From: Dethiosulfatarculus sandiegensis
Lineage (GTDB): Bacteria; Desulfobacterota; Desulfarculia; Desulfarculales; Desulfarculaceae
Assembly: GCF_000931935.2 (NCBI RefSeq)
Contig: NZ_AZAC01000067.1
Coordinates: forward strand, 115,247 to 179,246
Direction of reading: 5' to 3'
DNA: 64,000 nt
Of the stretch, positions 1 to 7,141 are shown in pieces (within the stretch, counting starts at the first letter, position 1; every line of letters begins with the position of its first letter). The position numbers were made by a program, and so were the translations under genes. The notes below the pieces were generated by a model. That model saw only the letters and a list, made by a program, of their open reading frames with translations, was not told where the DNA came from and ran no database searches.

Positions 1-280
1 AAAGATGTTTAAATGTCCTGAAAAGCATGGCTGAGCAGACCCGGCAGCATTGCAGTGGATTAACTTGTTTGAAAACAATTCCAGGTAGTAATGACTTGCC
101 TGGCCGGATTGCGCCGAGCTGTATTACTGACCATATATCTTGAAAGCCGACCTGCCAAGCCCGAGCCGTTGTGAAAAAGACTTCCGTTACGGGCCGGGGA
201 TGATGCGTCAAAACTACATAGGTGAAAAGTTTCCGTAACTGCACCAAGTTAGCAAAAAAACATCTCGGAAAGTCGCGGCT
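1..280. other. Intergenic sequence, no gene seen
   Basis: No open frame with a ribosome binding site or recognisable protein is visible on either strand, and no tRNA or terminator was recognised. It lies downstream of the sigma-54 regulator gene at 310-1851, so it may belong to the 3' side of a gene outside the window. Confidence 0.5.
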
Positions 281-302
281 GAAAAAAGAATATGCTTTTT
301 TC
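281..302 (-). terminator. Possible weak A/T-rich terminator hairpin
   Basis: Perfect 8-bp arms GAAAAAAG / CTTTTTTC around a 6-nt loop lie just past the stop codon of the minus-strand regulator gene. The stem is A/T only, so it would be weak, but the minus-strand 3' arm supplies a T run. Inference from position and pairing. Confidence 0.35.
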
Positions 303-309
303 TGTAATA

Positions 310-1851
310 TTAACGCCTTATACCAAGTTTTTTCATGCGGGAGTCAAAGGTGGAGCGTTTTATCCCGGCGTCATGGGCGGACCGGGTGACGTTCCACTTG
401 TTTTTTTCCAATAGAAAAGAGATATAAGCCCGATCCAGCTCTTCCCAGTTAAAATCCGCAAAGGAAAAAAGCGAAGGATCTTCCAAGCCCACCGGTTCTA
501 TGCTCTGGGCTTTCGGGGTCTCCTTTTCATGGCTCAGTCCGAAAATCGGGTTTTTTATATGTTCCGGCAGATCCCTGACATAGATGGTGTTCCCGGTAAC
601 CGCGGCCAGGATGTATTTGGCAAAGTTTTCCAGCTCCCTTACATTGCCCCTCCAGGGGTATTCAAGGAGTTTCTGCAGGGCGGTGCTGGAGATCAGCTTG
701 GGGTTAAGCCCCATTTTATGGGCCTCTCGGTAAAGGAAATGCTCCAGCATAAGGGAAATGTCTTCGGTTCGCTCCCTTAAGGGTGGGACATGCAAGGGCA
801 GCACATTCAGGCGATAAAAAAGGTCTTCCCTGAATTTCCCCTGCCCAATCGCTTCTTTAAGGTCCTTGTTGGTGGCGGCTATGAGGCGAACATCAACCTT
901 GCGGCTGGTGGTGGCCCCCAGGGGCTTTACCTCCTGGTTTTGCAGCACCCTCAAGATCCTGGCCTGTAGATTCAGCGGCATATCGCCTATTTCATCCAGG
1001 AAAACCGTGCCCTGGTGGGCCGCCTCGAATAGTCCCACCTTGTTGCGGTCCGCCCCGGTAAAGGCCCCTTTTTTGTAGCCGAAAAGTTCACTCTCCAAAA
1101 GGGTGTCCGGAATGGCCGAGCAGTTCTGCACTAAAAAGGCCTTTTCCCGGCGGGCGCTTTGCCTGTGCAGTTCCGTGGCTATCAGGTCTTTTCCTGTACC
1201 GCTTTCACCGGTGATCAGAACCGGGAAATCCGTACTCGCATAGTTTTTCACCATGGAGATGACCTGCAGAAAGTTGTTGCTTTGGCCTATGATCTTATCC
1301 TGGGAGCGCAGGTCCTTGAGGGCTTGTCTGAGACGGATGTTTTCGTTCAGCTTGTCTGTAAAGGAAAGGGCGTTGGAAAGGGCTATGGCGCATATATCCA
1401 CAATATGCTGTAAAAGGTGCAGGTATTCCCGGTCCAGCTTAAGCTTTTCCTCCTGTTCGGCCGTGTCCATCACTTCAACCGCGCCGTAAACGCTTCCATT
1501 GGTCAGGATAAGGGGAAAGCATAGGATACGGCTGCTTTTCCTGGTCATGGTGCTTTCTATTTCCCGGTGGTGCCGGGGGTCCTTGTGGGCCTCGGCCACG
1601 GTCATTTCGCCGTTTTCTATGACCCAGCCCACCACGCTGGGGCTGTCAAAAGGCAATACCACTCCCCTTACCTGGTGGCTTTCCTCTCCACTGGCCTCCA
1701 GGCAAAGATAACCTTCATCCGCCTTGACCCAGACGGAACCACGGTCCACGTTTTGTATGCCCAAAAGGAGCCCTAAAAAGTTTTTTTGCAGTTTTTCCGG
1801 GTCCAGGTCTTCAAAGATGGCCTTGTAAAAGTGTAAAGGCGGCATGCGCAT
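310..1851 (-). CDS. Sigma-54 enhancer-binding regulator, GAF-AAA+-Fis
   Basis: A 513-residue transcription activator of sigma-54 RNA polymerase. A GAF-type sensory domain occupies about residues 20-165. The AAA+ ATPase domain (about 187-420) has Walker A GESGTGKD, the sigma-54 contact loop GAFTGA and Walker B FLDEIG. A Fis-type helix-turn-helix closes the protein (about 470-513, ending in RSTFDSRMKKLGI). The GAF domain suggests a small-molecule or redox signal, but the ligand cannot be read from sequence. Start: ATG preceded by GGAG; a second ATG follows two codons later. It diverges from the small acidic gene at 2310, which carries a canonical -24/-12 promoter, so that gene is the obvious target. 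Family assignment is secure; signal and target are inferred. Confidence 0.93.
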   Translation of the reverse strand: MRMPPLHFYKAIFEDLDPEKLQKNFLGLLLGIQNVDRGSVWVKADEGYLCLEASGEESHQVRGVVLPFDSPSVVGWVIENGEMTVAEAHKDPRHHREIESTMTRKSSRILCFPLILTNGSVYGAVEVMDTAEQEEKLKLDREYLHLLQHIVDICAIALSNALSFTDKLNENIRLRQALKDLRSQDKIIGQSNNFLQVISMVKNYASTDFPVLITGESGTGKDLIATELHRQSARREKAFLVQNCSAIPDTLLESELFGYKKGAFTGADRNKVGLFEAAHQGTVFLDEIGDMPLNLQARILRVLQNQEVKPLGATTSRKVDVRLIAATNKDLKEAIGQGKFREDLFYRLNVLPLHVPPLRERTEDISLMLEHFLYREAHKMGLNPKLISSTALQKLLEYPWRGNVRELENFAKYILAAVTGNTIYVRDLPEHIKNPIFGLSHEKETPKAQSIEPVGLEDPSLFSFADFNWEELDRAYISFLLEKNKWNVTRSAHDAGIKRSTFDSRMKKLGIRR

Positions 1852-2251
1852 CTAAGGTGCACTCCTCTTCTTTTTCAAACAAGCACAGTATTAAAAGGAA
1901 TTTCGGGCCGGTCGTTTTTGCAAGGGAGCAGTCTTTTTTGTTCACTCCCTTTAGCCGCATCTCCCCCGATGAGTGAGTAACGATATATCATGAAAATGGG
2001 GAACTATGGTAGGCAATAACAACTGAAAAGCGAATAAATTCTTGAAAAATTCCAGCGGGGATAGGCAGAAATCATGAATTTCAAGTTAGTACATTGTATT
2101 ACCTGTGGCAGTAAAAATAGTATCTGATCTCTTATTGTCAGTTTTTCCGGTGGGTCTTTTCAACAGGGTAAGAGTTTCCTCTCAGTCGGTTCCGGGGGAG
2201 ATATTTTGCGGTAACCTGTTAAAAATAAATACTTATTTTAAAAGGGGTGCT

Positions 2252-2267
2252 TGGCTTCCTTTTTGCA
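2252..2267 (+). promoter_or_regulatory. Sigma-54 (-24/-12) promoter
   Basis: TGGCTTCCTTTTTGCA has GG at 2253-2254 and GC at 2265-2266, exactly ten bases apart as sigma-54 requires. A start near 2278 would give a leader of about 30 nt to the ATG at 2310. The rest of the 1852-2309 gap holds no gene. Activator sites of the divergent regulator are expected there, but no convincing repeated palindrome was found by eye. Confidence 0.8.
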
Positions 2268-2309
2268 TTTAATCCCTGGTGAAGCAATTTTGTAAAAGGA
2301 GGCACTACC

Positions 2310-2762
2310 ATGACTGTTGAAATGGTGAATGCCAAGACATTTTTGTCCGGTCTTTCTCCGGAGATCAAAAAAGAGGTTCAGCCCGGTTTTGACCAGCTCT
2401 TGCAGTCTGTTATGAAAACTCAGGATCTGACGTCCATTGAAGAGTCAGGCAACAACGAGTCCTTGAGTTCTGTGCTGGAACCCGTTCTGGGAACTTTGAC
2501 CTCGCCGCTTCCTCTGGTGGGCCAAGTCGAACAAGAAGATGCAGAATTTTTGGCGGACACGGATTCCGAAGTTATGGAACAACTCTCTCTTCCCCTGGGG
2601 GCGCCCCTGGAAGGTGAGGGGGCTTTGGAAACAGAGCCCGAGGATCTTTTGAGCTTGTTTGAGGAGTTCAGGCAAAGCGGGGAGTTTGACCCGCAAAGGG
2701 TCATGGATTATTTGGGGGTCCGCTCTATTTTGACCTGGACCTCAAATAACGATATGGCCTGA
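2310..2762 (+). CDS. Small acidic protein of unknown function under sigma-54 control
   Basis: A 150-residue protein whose family I do not recognise. It has a strong ribosome binding site (AAAAGGAGG) and is very rich in Asp/Glu with few Lys/Arg. No signal peptide, membrane segment or cysteine is visible. The N-terminal third looks helical; the middle (about 55-110) is low in complexity, with repeated Leu-Pro and Glu runs; the C-terminal 40 residues contain a short FDPQRVMDYLGV segment that could be a folded helix. It is a single-gene unit with its own sigma-54 promoter, facing away from the GAF/AAA+ regulator. That arrangement suggests an inducible stress or metabolic response product. Function not assigned. 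Confidence 0.75.
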   Translation: MTVEMVNAKTFLSGLSPEIKKEVQPGFDQLLQSVMKTQDLTSIEESGNNESLSSVLEPVLGTLTSPLPLVGQVEQEDAEFLADTDSEVMEQLSLPLGAPLEGEGALETEPEDLLSLFEEFRQSGEFDPQRVMDYLGVRSILTWTSNNDMA

Positions 2763-2843
2763 TCCACCTTTCCCGCATAGGTAGTGAGACCAGTCGGGCC
2801 AATACCTTTTAAAGGCCTTGGCCCAAAAACGGCTGAAGGCGGA

Positions 2844-3236
2844 TCAGTCTATAACCACGGTGAAGCTTTTCCTGCGGGCCGGTTCCTGGTCTTTTTCCCA
2901 GGGCCTTTGATAGTGAAAGAGCAGATCGGCCTTGCCCGGCCCAAGGGCCTTGAAGGTCCAGACCGTATGGCCGCCTGCGCCCATAAGCTTTTGCTGGGAT
3001 GGCTTTCTTTCAAAGCGGGAGCCCATCAATTTAAGCAGGTTGGGGTCCAGGGGGGAGACCAATTGCCAGCCATAGCCGGTTGTGGGGTTTGCCTTGAGGG
3101 AGATGGTGAATTCTTCTCCGGCCTTGACCTTGATCTGTGATTGATCCCCGTCAAATTGAAGGTTGGTCCCGGCGCAGCCCAAGGGGAGCATCAGCAGAAA
3201 AAGCGCCCCCCAGAAAAGTATTTTCAGGTTTCCCAT
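2844..3236 (-). CDS. Chagasin-like (I42 family) protease inhibitor lipoprotein
   Basis: A 130-residue protein with an N-terminal lipoprotein signal (hydrophobic stretch ending LPLGC, lipobox Cys at residue 21), so it should be anchored in an envelope membrane. The mature part carries the chagasin signature loops in order: NPTTGYGW, GAGG and RPW. In family I42 these loops wedge into the active site of papain-like cysteine peptidases. Its start overlaps the end of the upstream HD-domain gene by about 13 bases, implying translational coupling and co-transcription with pspF. The link between an envelope-stress regulator and a peptidase inhibitor is inference; the target peptidase is unknown. Confidence 0.85.
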   Translation of the reverse strand: MGNLKILFWGALFLLMLPLGCAGTNLQFDGDQSQIKVKAGEEFTISLKANPTTGYGWQLVSPLDPNLLKLMGSRFERKPSQQKLMGAGGHTVWTFKALGPGKADLLFHYQRPWEKDQEPARRKSFTVVID

Positions 3237-4018
3237 GGCGTTTTTTCTCCTTGAGCCAAAAGGGCCAGGTCGCCTGTAATCTGTTCCCCCAGGCTCAAGA
3301 GATCCGGGGTCTGGGGCAACATACTAAATAGTACCCCTAAAAAACCTCTTTTGGCTACCAGCCGCCAGGTGGCCTGGAAATTCATGTCATAGATCCAGCC
3401 GCAGATAAAAAGCACGTAATCATTGGACCAGTGGGCCTGGCTTATATGAGGCCTTTTTCTTTGGCGCAGGAGTTCTATCACATGGGGTGAGTATTTTTGC
3501 GGGTCTGAGGGCAGGTTAAGATAGGGGATGCCGTGGTTGTTCTCGGCTTTCTTCAACATACCGATCACCACGGGCATGATATCCAGCTTGTCCGCGTCCC
3601 TCAACACCCGGGCCAGGTAATCCAGGTCAGGGGGCAGGCCCTGGGGCAACTCCGGCCGGTTGTGCATAAAAACCGCCCTTAAAACCAGGCGTCTGTTTTT
3701 GGGGGAAAGGCCTTTCAGCCTTTTGGTCTTACGCAGGGTTTTAAAGCTCAAAAGGGCATGGTTCACGCTTATGGCATCGCTCATGGTCTTATATCGGCTG
3801 TACTGGGGAAAACGCCCCAGGTCATGATAAAGCGCTGCCAGCTCGCACAGATAAGTAAGCTCTTTCCCCGGATGAGTGGTGCGGCAGATAAGCCTGGCCT
3901 GTTTCAGCACCCTAAGGGTGTGATCGATCTTCATTTGGATTCCCGGAATGTCTTTTTCATCAGCCCGGGTGAGGAATTTTTGACTGTAGGATTTGAACCA
4001 CTCGATATGTTCGCGCAT
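3224..4018 (-). CDS. HD-domain metal-dependent phosphohydrolase family protein
   Basis: About 264 residues from the ATG at 4018 (MREHIEWF...). This start avoids overlap with pspF and is preferred over an in-frame upstream ATG at 4102. An HD domain spans roughly residues 15-160, with a conserved H in DHTLRVLKQA, the HD pair in LYHDLGRF, a following H and a D in RDADKLD, the usual metal-ligand set. HD proteins hydrolyse phosphate esters, often of nucleotides. The substrate here is not evident. It sits 25 bp after the pspF stop and overlaps the inhibitor gene downstream, so the three form one transcription unit. Confidence 0.8.
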   Translation of the reverse strand: MREHIEWFKSYSQKFLTRADEKDIPGIQMKIDHTLRVLKQARLICRTTHPGKELTYLCELAALYHDLGRFPQYSRYKTMSDAISVNHALLSFKTLRKTKRLKGLSPKNRRLVLRAVFMHNRPELPQGLPPDLDYLARVLRDADKLDIMPVVIGMLKKAENNHGIPYLNLPSDPQKYSPHVIELLRQRKRPHISQAHWSNDYVLFICGWIYDMNFQATWRLVAKRGFLGVLFSMLPQTPDLLSLGEQITGDLALLAQGEKTPWET

Positions 4019-4043
4019 TATTGATACCGTTTTATGATCTTGA

Positions 4044-5090
4044 TCAGGAAAACATCTTGCCCGGCCCCCCGTGTTTGCGCAGGCAACCTCTGAATTGATC
4101 ATATGTCAGGCCCAGGAGTTTGGCCGCATCTTTTTGGTTAAATCCTGTTTTCTGTAGGGCTTTTTGCAGGAATTCTTTTTCTTTTTTTTGTAATTCTTCT
4201 TTCAAATCAACGGGTAGTGCCGGTTCCGGTTTCGGGTCCGGCGCGCTTTCAGTCCTTGGTTTTTTTCTTGGTTCCTTTGGACTCTCCAGCCCTTTCAGGC
4301 CTGCAAAAGGATCAAAAACAAGTGTCTCAATGACATCGCCCGCGCTGCGGTAGACAGCCCGTTCCACCACGTTTTTAAGTTCGCGTACATTGCCCGGCCA
4401 GGGATATTCCATAAGCGCTTCCTGGGCCTTCAGGCTGAACTCCGGCACCTGTGGCCAGTCCATGGCATGGCTCATGCGCACGGCAAAATGCCGGGCCAGT
4501 AAAAGGATGTCTTCCGCCCTTTGCCGTAAGGGCGGCACCACCAGCACCTCAAAGCTCAGCCTGTCGAGAAGGTCCTCTTTAAAATTTCCGTTCAGGGCCT
4601 TTTGCTTGAGGTTTTGATTGGTGGCTCCGATTATGCGGGCGTCCACAGTCACCGGCCTGGATCCGCCGACCCTTTCAAAAACCCCGTACTCCACGGCCCT
4701 CAGGATTTTTGCCTGGGCTGTAAGTGGGGTGTTTCCAATTTCATCCAGAAAAAGGGTGCCCTGGTCTGCGGCTTCAAAACGTCCCACCCTTTTGCTTTGG
4801 GCTCCGGTAAAGGCTCCTGCTTCGTGCCCAAAGAGCTCGGATTCTATCAGGCTGGGTGAAAGCGCGGCGCAGTTTAAGGTCACCAGGGGACCCTGCCAGC
4901 GGGAGGAGAGGAAATGGAGCCTGGTGGCGGCAAGCTCCTTGCCGGTCCCCCTCTCCCCCAGGATCAGCACCGGACGGTCAACCTTGGCTGCCCGGGAAAG
5001 ATCCTGCATAAATTCCAGAAAGGCGTCGCTTTGCCCCAGGGGCTCCTGGGGCTGGATCGGGGATGTATGATCGGTTGAGTTTCGCTTCAT
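4044..5090 (-). CDS. pspF: PspF-type sigma-54 activator of the phage-shock operon
   Basis: About 348 residues from the ATG at 5090. A TTG-started extension to 5126 is possible but would run into the presumed activator sites. Like PspF it has no N-terminal sensory domain. The AAA+ domain (about 30-260) starts almost at once, with Walker A GERGTGKE, GAFTGA loop and FLDEIGN Walker B. A Pro/Lys-rich linker leads to a C-terminal Fis helix-turn-helix (KDAAKLLGLTYDQFRGCLRKHG). In enterobacteria PspA binds and inhibits PspF until membrane damage releases it. The divergent pspA gene and its sigma-54 promoter fit the same circuit. Confidence 0.92.
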   Translation of the reverse strand: MKRNSTDHTSPIQPQEPLGQSDAFLEFMQDLSRAAKVDRPVLILGERGTGKELAATRLHFLSSRWQGPLVTLNCAALSPSLIESELFGHEAGAFTGAQSKRVGRFEAADQGTLFLDEIGNTPLTAQAKILRAVEYGVFERVGGSRPVTVDARIIGATNQNLKQKALNGNFKEDLLDRLSFEVLVVPPLRQRAEDILLLARHFAVRMSHAMDWPQVPEFSLKAQEALMEYPWPGNVRELKNVVERAVYRSAGDVIETLVFDPFAGLKGLESPKEPRKKPRTESAPDPKPEPALPVDLKEELQKKEKEFLQKALQKTGFNQKDAAKLLGLTYDQFRGCLRKHGGPGKMFS

Positions 5091-5127
5091 TGGTAAAAAA
5101 TACCATATTTTAGTTAAAATAACCAAA

Positions 5128-5190
5128 AAAGAGTTAATTTGGCCCTTGAGAATTCAGATGCAAGCAAAGAATATTTCAGGCTAACTCTTT
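5128..5190. promoter_or_regulatory. Paired inverted 9-bp sites, candidate PspF enhancer
   Basis: AAAGAGTTA at 5128-5136 and its exact reverse complement TAACTCTTT at 5182-5190 lie 45 bp apart, about 35-95 bp upstream of the pspA sigma-54 promoter. This is where PspF upstream activating sequences are expected. Assignment is inferred from position and symmetry. Confidence 0.55.
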
Positions 5191-5223
5191 GAAAAGATGG
5201 TGAAATTACATTTCAAGCAAAAT

Positions 5224-5239
5224 TGGCCCGGCTTTTGCT
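5224..5239 (+). promoter_or_regulatory. Sigma-54 promoter of pspABC
   Basis: TGGCCCGGCTTTTGCT has GG at 5225-5226 and GC at 5237-5238 with the required ten-base spacing. Transcription would start near 5250, about 100 nt before the pspA ATG. It matches the known sigma-54 dependence of psp operons. Confidence 0.88.
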
Positions 5240-5347
5240 TTGCTCAAGGGAAAAATCACCGCCCCTGTCTGGGGCCCAAGACAAGGGCGGTGCCTTCAAA
5301 CGGAAACAAATGAACGCCTGTGATGAACCGGAAAGAGAGGCATAGAG

Positions 5348-6028
5348 ATGGGAATTTTTTCCAGGATGCGTGACATCATCAGTTCCAATATAAACGCCAT
5401 GCTGGATCGGGCCGAGGACCCGGAGAAGCTTATTCGTCTTATGATTCAGGAGATGGAAGACACCCTGGTTGAGATCAAGGCATCTTGCGCAGGGGCCATG
5501 GCCGCGGCCAAAAAGGTGGAGCGCGAACTGGATGCGGTGCGCACCAAGTCTGATATGTGGGGAGACAAGGCCGCTTTTGCCGTGGAAAAGGGCAGGGATG
5601 ACCTGGCCCGTGACGCCTTGCGGGAAAAGAAACGCTATGATGGCCGTATTGATTTTCTGGAAGAAGAGCTGAGACAATGCCATAGTGTAGTAGACAGGTA
5701 CCAGTCCGATATTCTGCAGCTTGAGGAAAAGCTGGCCTCGGTGCGCGAGAAACAGCGTGTGTTGGTGCAGAGGCACATCCACGCCAAGAATCAGAAGCGC
5801 GCCCAGACCGATATGCGCCGGGCGGACTCCTCGGATGTTCTCATCCGTTTTTCCCAGTTTGAGAACCGGGTGGAGCGCATGGAGGCCGAGGCGGAGCTGG
5901 TGAACCTGGGCCACAAGCCTGCTGACCTGGACGATGAATTCAGCCGTCTGGAGCAGGACGACGATATTGAAAGAGAGCTTATGGAGCTCAAGACCCGCCG
6001 CGGCTCGGACAAGGAAACCGCTGTTTGA
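5348..6028 (+). CDS. pspA: Phage shock protein A (PspA/IM30 family)
   Basis: A 226-residue peripheral inner-membrane protein, normal length for the family and almost entirely alpha-helical coiled coil. The N-terminal amphipathic helix (MGIFSRMRDIISSNINAML) and the following RAEDPEKLIRLMIQEMEDTL segment are hallmark PspA. The protein oligomerises on damaged membranes to limit proton leakage and in the resting state inhibits PspF. It has a good ribosome binding site (AGAGAGG) and lies directly behind the sigma-54 promoter. Confidence 0.96.
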   Translation: MGIFSRMRDIISSNINAMLDRAEDPEKLIRLMIQEMEDTLVEIKASCAGAMAAAKKVERELDAVRTKSDMWGDKAAFAVEKGRDDLARDALREKKRYDGRIDFLEEELRQCHSVVDRYQSDILQLEEKLASVREKQRVLVQRHIHAKNQKRAQTDMRRADSSDVLIRFSQFENRVERMEAEAELVNLGHKPADLDDEFSRLEQDDDIERELMELKTRRGSDKETAV

Positions 6029-6142
6029 GTGGACCGCGCAGGCTTTTGGGGGAAAGTTGTTGTAGATGGTTACCCCTTTTAGAGCCAGGTAAGGGACTTT
6101 TGGGGTAATTTATTACAGCGGTATTTGATTTCAGGTTTTTCA

Positions 6143-6201
6143 GGCGGGGCCCCATTACCGGGATTCTTGAAGGAGTTTAAGGCAAAGGGCCTTGCCCCGC
6201 C
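6143..6201 (+). other. Long GC-rich stem-loop between pspA and pspB
   Basis: GGCGGGGC at 6143-6150 pairs with GCCCCGCC at 6194-6201, extended by further C/G pairing after a bulge. In the 257-bp pspA-pspB gap such a structure could cut read-through or stabilise the pspA message, lowering PspB/PspC relative to PspA. Inferred function only. Confidence 0.4.
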
Positions 6202-6285
6202 CCGGGAGCCTTTTACACGCAGGCCCGGCGGATGAGACGGGAATCCTGTAACCCTTGATCAGGACAATCCGACTAAGGAGTTGAA

Positions 6286-6528
6286 GTGGGACATTTCATG
6301 GTAGGCATGCTGGGTTTTTTCTTTTTGGTTCTCTTGCTCCTGGCGGGTTTGGCCCTGGGGATAGTGAAGATAGTGCGCGGAAATACAGAAGGCAAACAAG
6401 ACGGCATGCTGGATGAGGAAGCTAAAATCATCCAGGAACTTCACCAGGAACTGGGCCGCATGGAACAGAGGATTGAGGCCCTGGAGACCATCCTCTTGGA
6501 TGAGCAGGGGAGAAAAGAAAGAAAATGA
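6286..6528 (+). CDS. pspB: PspB-like small membrane protein
   Basis: 80 residues starting at GTG with AAGGAG five bases upstream. One N-terminal transmembrane helix (about residues 8-30, FFFLVLLLLAGLALGIV) is followed by a charged helical segment with a heptad-like pattern (IIQELHQELGRMEQRIEALETIL). This is the layout of PspB, which with PspC senses envelope stress. Sequence similarity to enterobacterial PspB is weak to the eye; topology and position between pspA and pspC carry the call. Its stop overlaps the pspC start (ATGA). Confidence 0.8.
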   Translation: MGHFMVGMLGFFFLVLLLLAGLALGIVKIVRGNTEGKQDGMLDEEAKIIQELHQELGRMEQRIEALETILLDEQGRKERK

Positions 6529-6917
6529 GCTTGTTCGACCGCATTAACATAAAAAGAAGATCAGGGCTTTACCGTTCCCGCAACGGCCTGTTTCTTGGGG
6601 TCTGCCGGGGCTTGGCCGAATACTATGATTTTTCTGTGGGCTGGGTCAGATTTTTCACCCTGGTGGCCTTTATCTTCACCGGGCTGTGGCCGGTGGGCAT
6701 CCTCTATGTGGTCATGGCCCTGGTCATGAAGGCCGAACCGGTGATCAGGCCCATGGATGATACTGAGGAGGAGTTTTACAACTCCTACGCAGGCTCCAGG
6801 CGCATGGCTGCCACACGATTGAAAAAGACCCATTCCGGCCTGGAAAGACGCCTGCGTAGGCTGGAAGACGCAGTCACCTCCAGAGACTTTGACTGGGAGC
6901 GCAAAGTTCGCAGTTAA
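6525..6917 (+). CDS. pspC: PspC-domain membrane stress sensor
   Basis: 130 residues. A PspC domain spans about 12-75: the conserved LYRSRNGLFLGVCRGLAEYYDFSVGWVRF block followed by a hydrophobic transmembrane stretch (FTLVAFIFTGLWPVGILYVVMALV). The C-terminal part is charged and helical (LERRLRRLEDAV). In the Psp response PspC works with PspB to pull PspA away from PspF. The start overlaps the pspB stop by four bases, indicating translational coupling. Confidence 0.93.
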   Translation: MSLFDRINIKRRSGLYRSRNGLFLGVCRGLAEYYDFSVGWVRFFTLVAFIFTGLWPVGILYVVMALVMKAEPVIRPMDDTEEEFYNSYAGSRRMAATRLKKTHSGLERRLRRLEDAVTSRDFDWERKVRS

Positions 6918-6977
6918 TCAATTATATAACCCCTCGTTAAAGCAACCTTGACCTCTTGTGGTCTAATTCCTCCCAAA

Positions 6978-7027
6978 GCCACCGCCTCCCGCCCACACCG
7001 GGAGGCGGTGGCTTACTGTTTTTTAAG
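6978..7027 (+). terminator. Strong intrinsic terminator after pspC
   Basis: A perfect 14-bp stem (6978-6991 with 6999-7012, arm GCCACCGCCTCCCG) with a 7-nt loop is followed by a T-rich tract ending in TTTTTT. It closes the psp operon before recQ. Confidence 0.92.
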
Positions 7028-7141
7028 CCTCGGCCTCTAAAACCAATCCTGGCCCGGAGCCCTCCCGCTTGGTAAATTTTTGCTTGTGTTACCAGCAGAT
7101 TTTGTTTTTCCATTAGATGGATGCCAGGAGAAGAACCCCAT

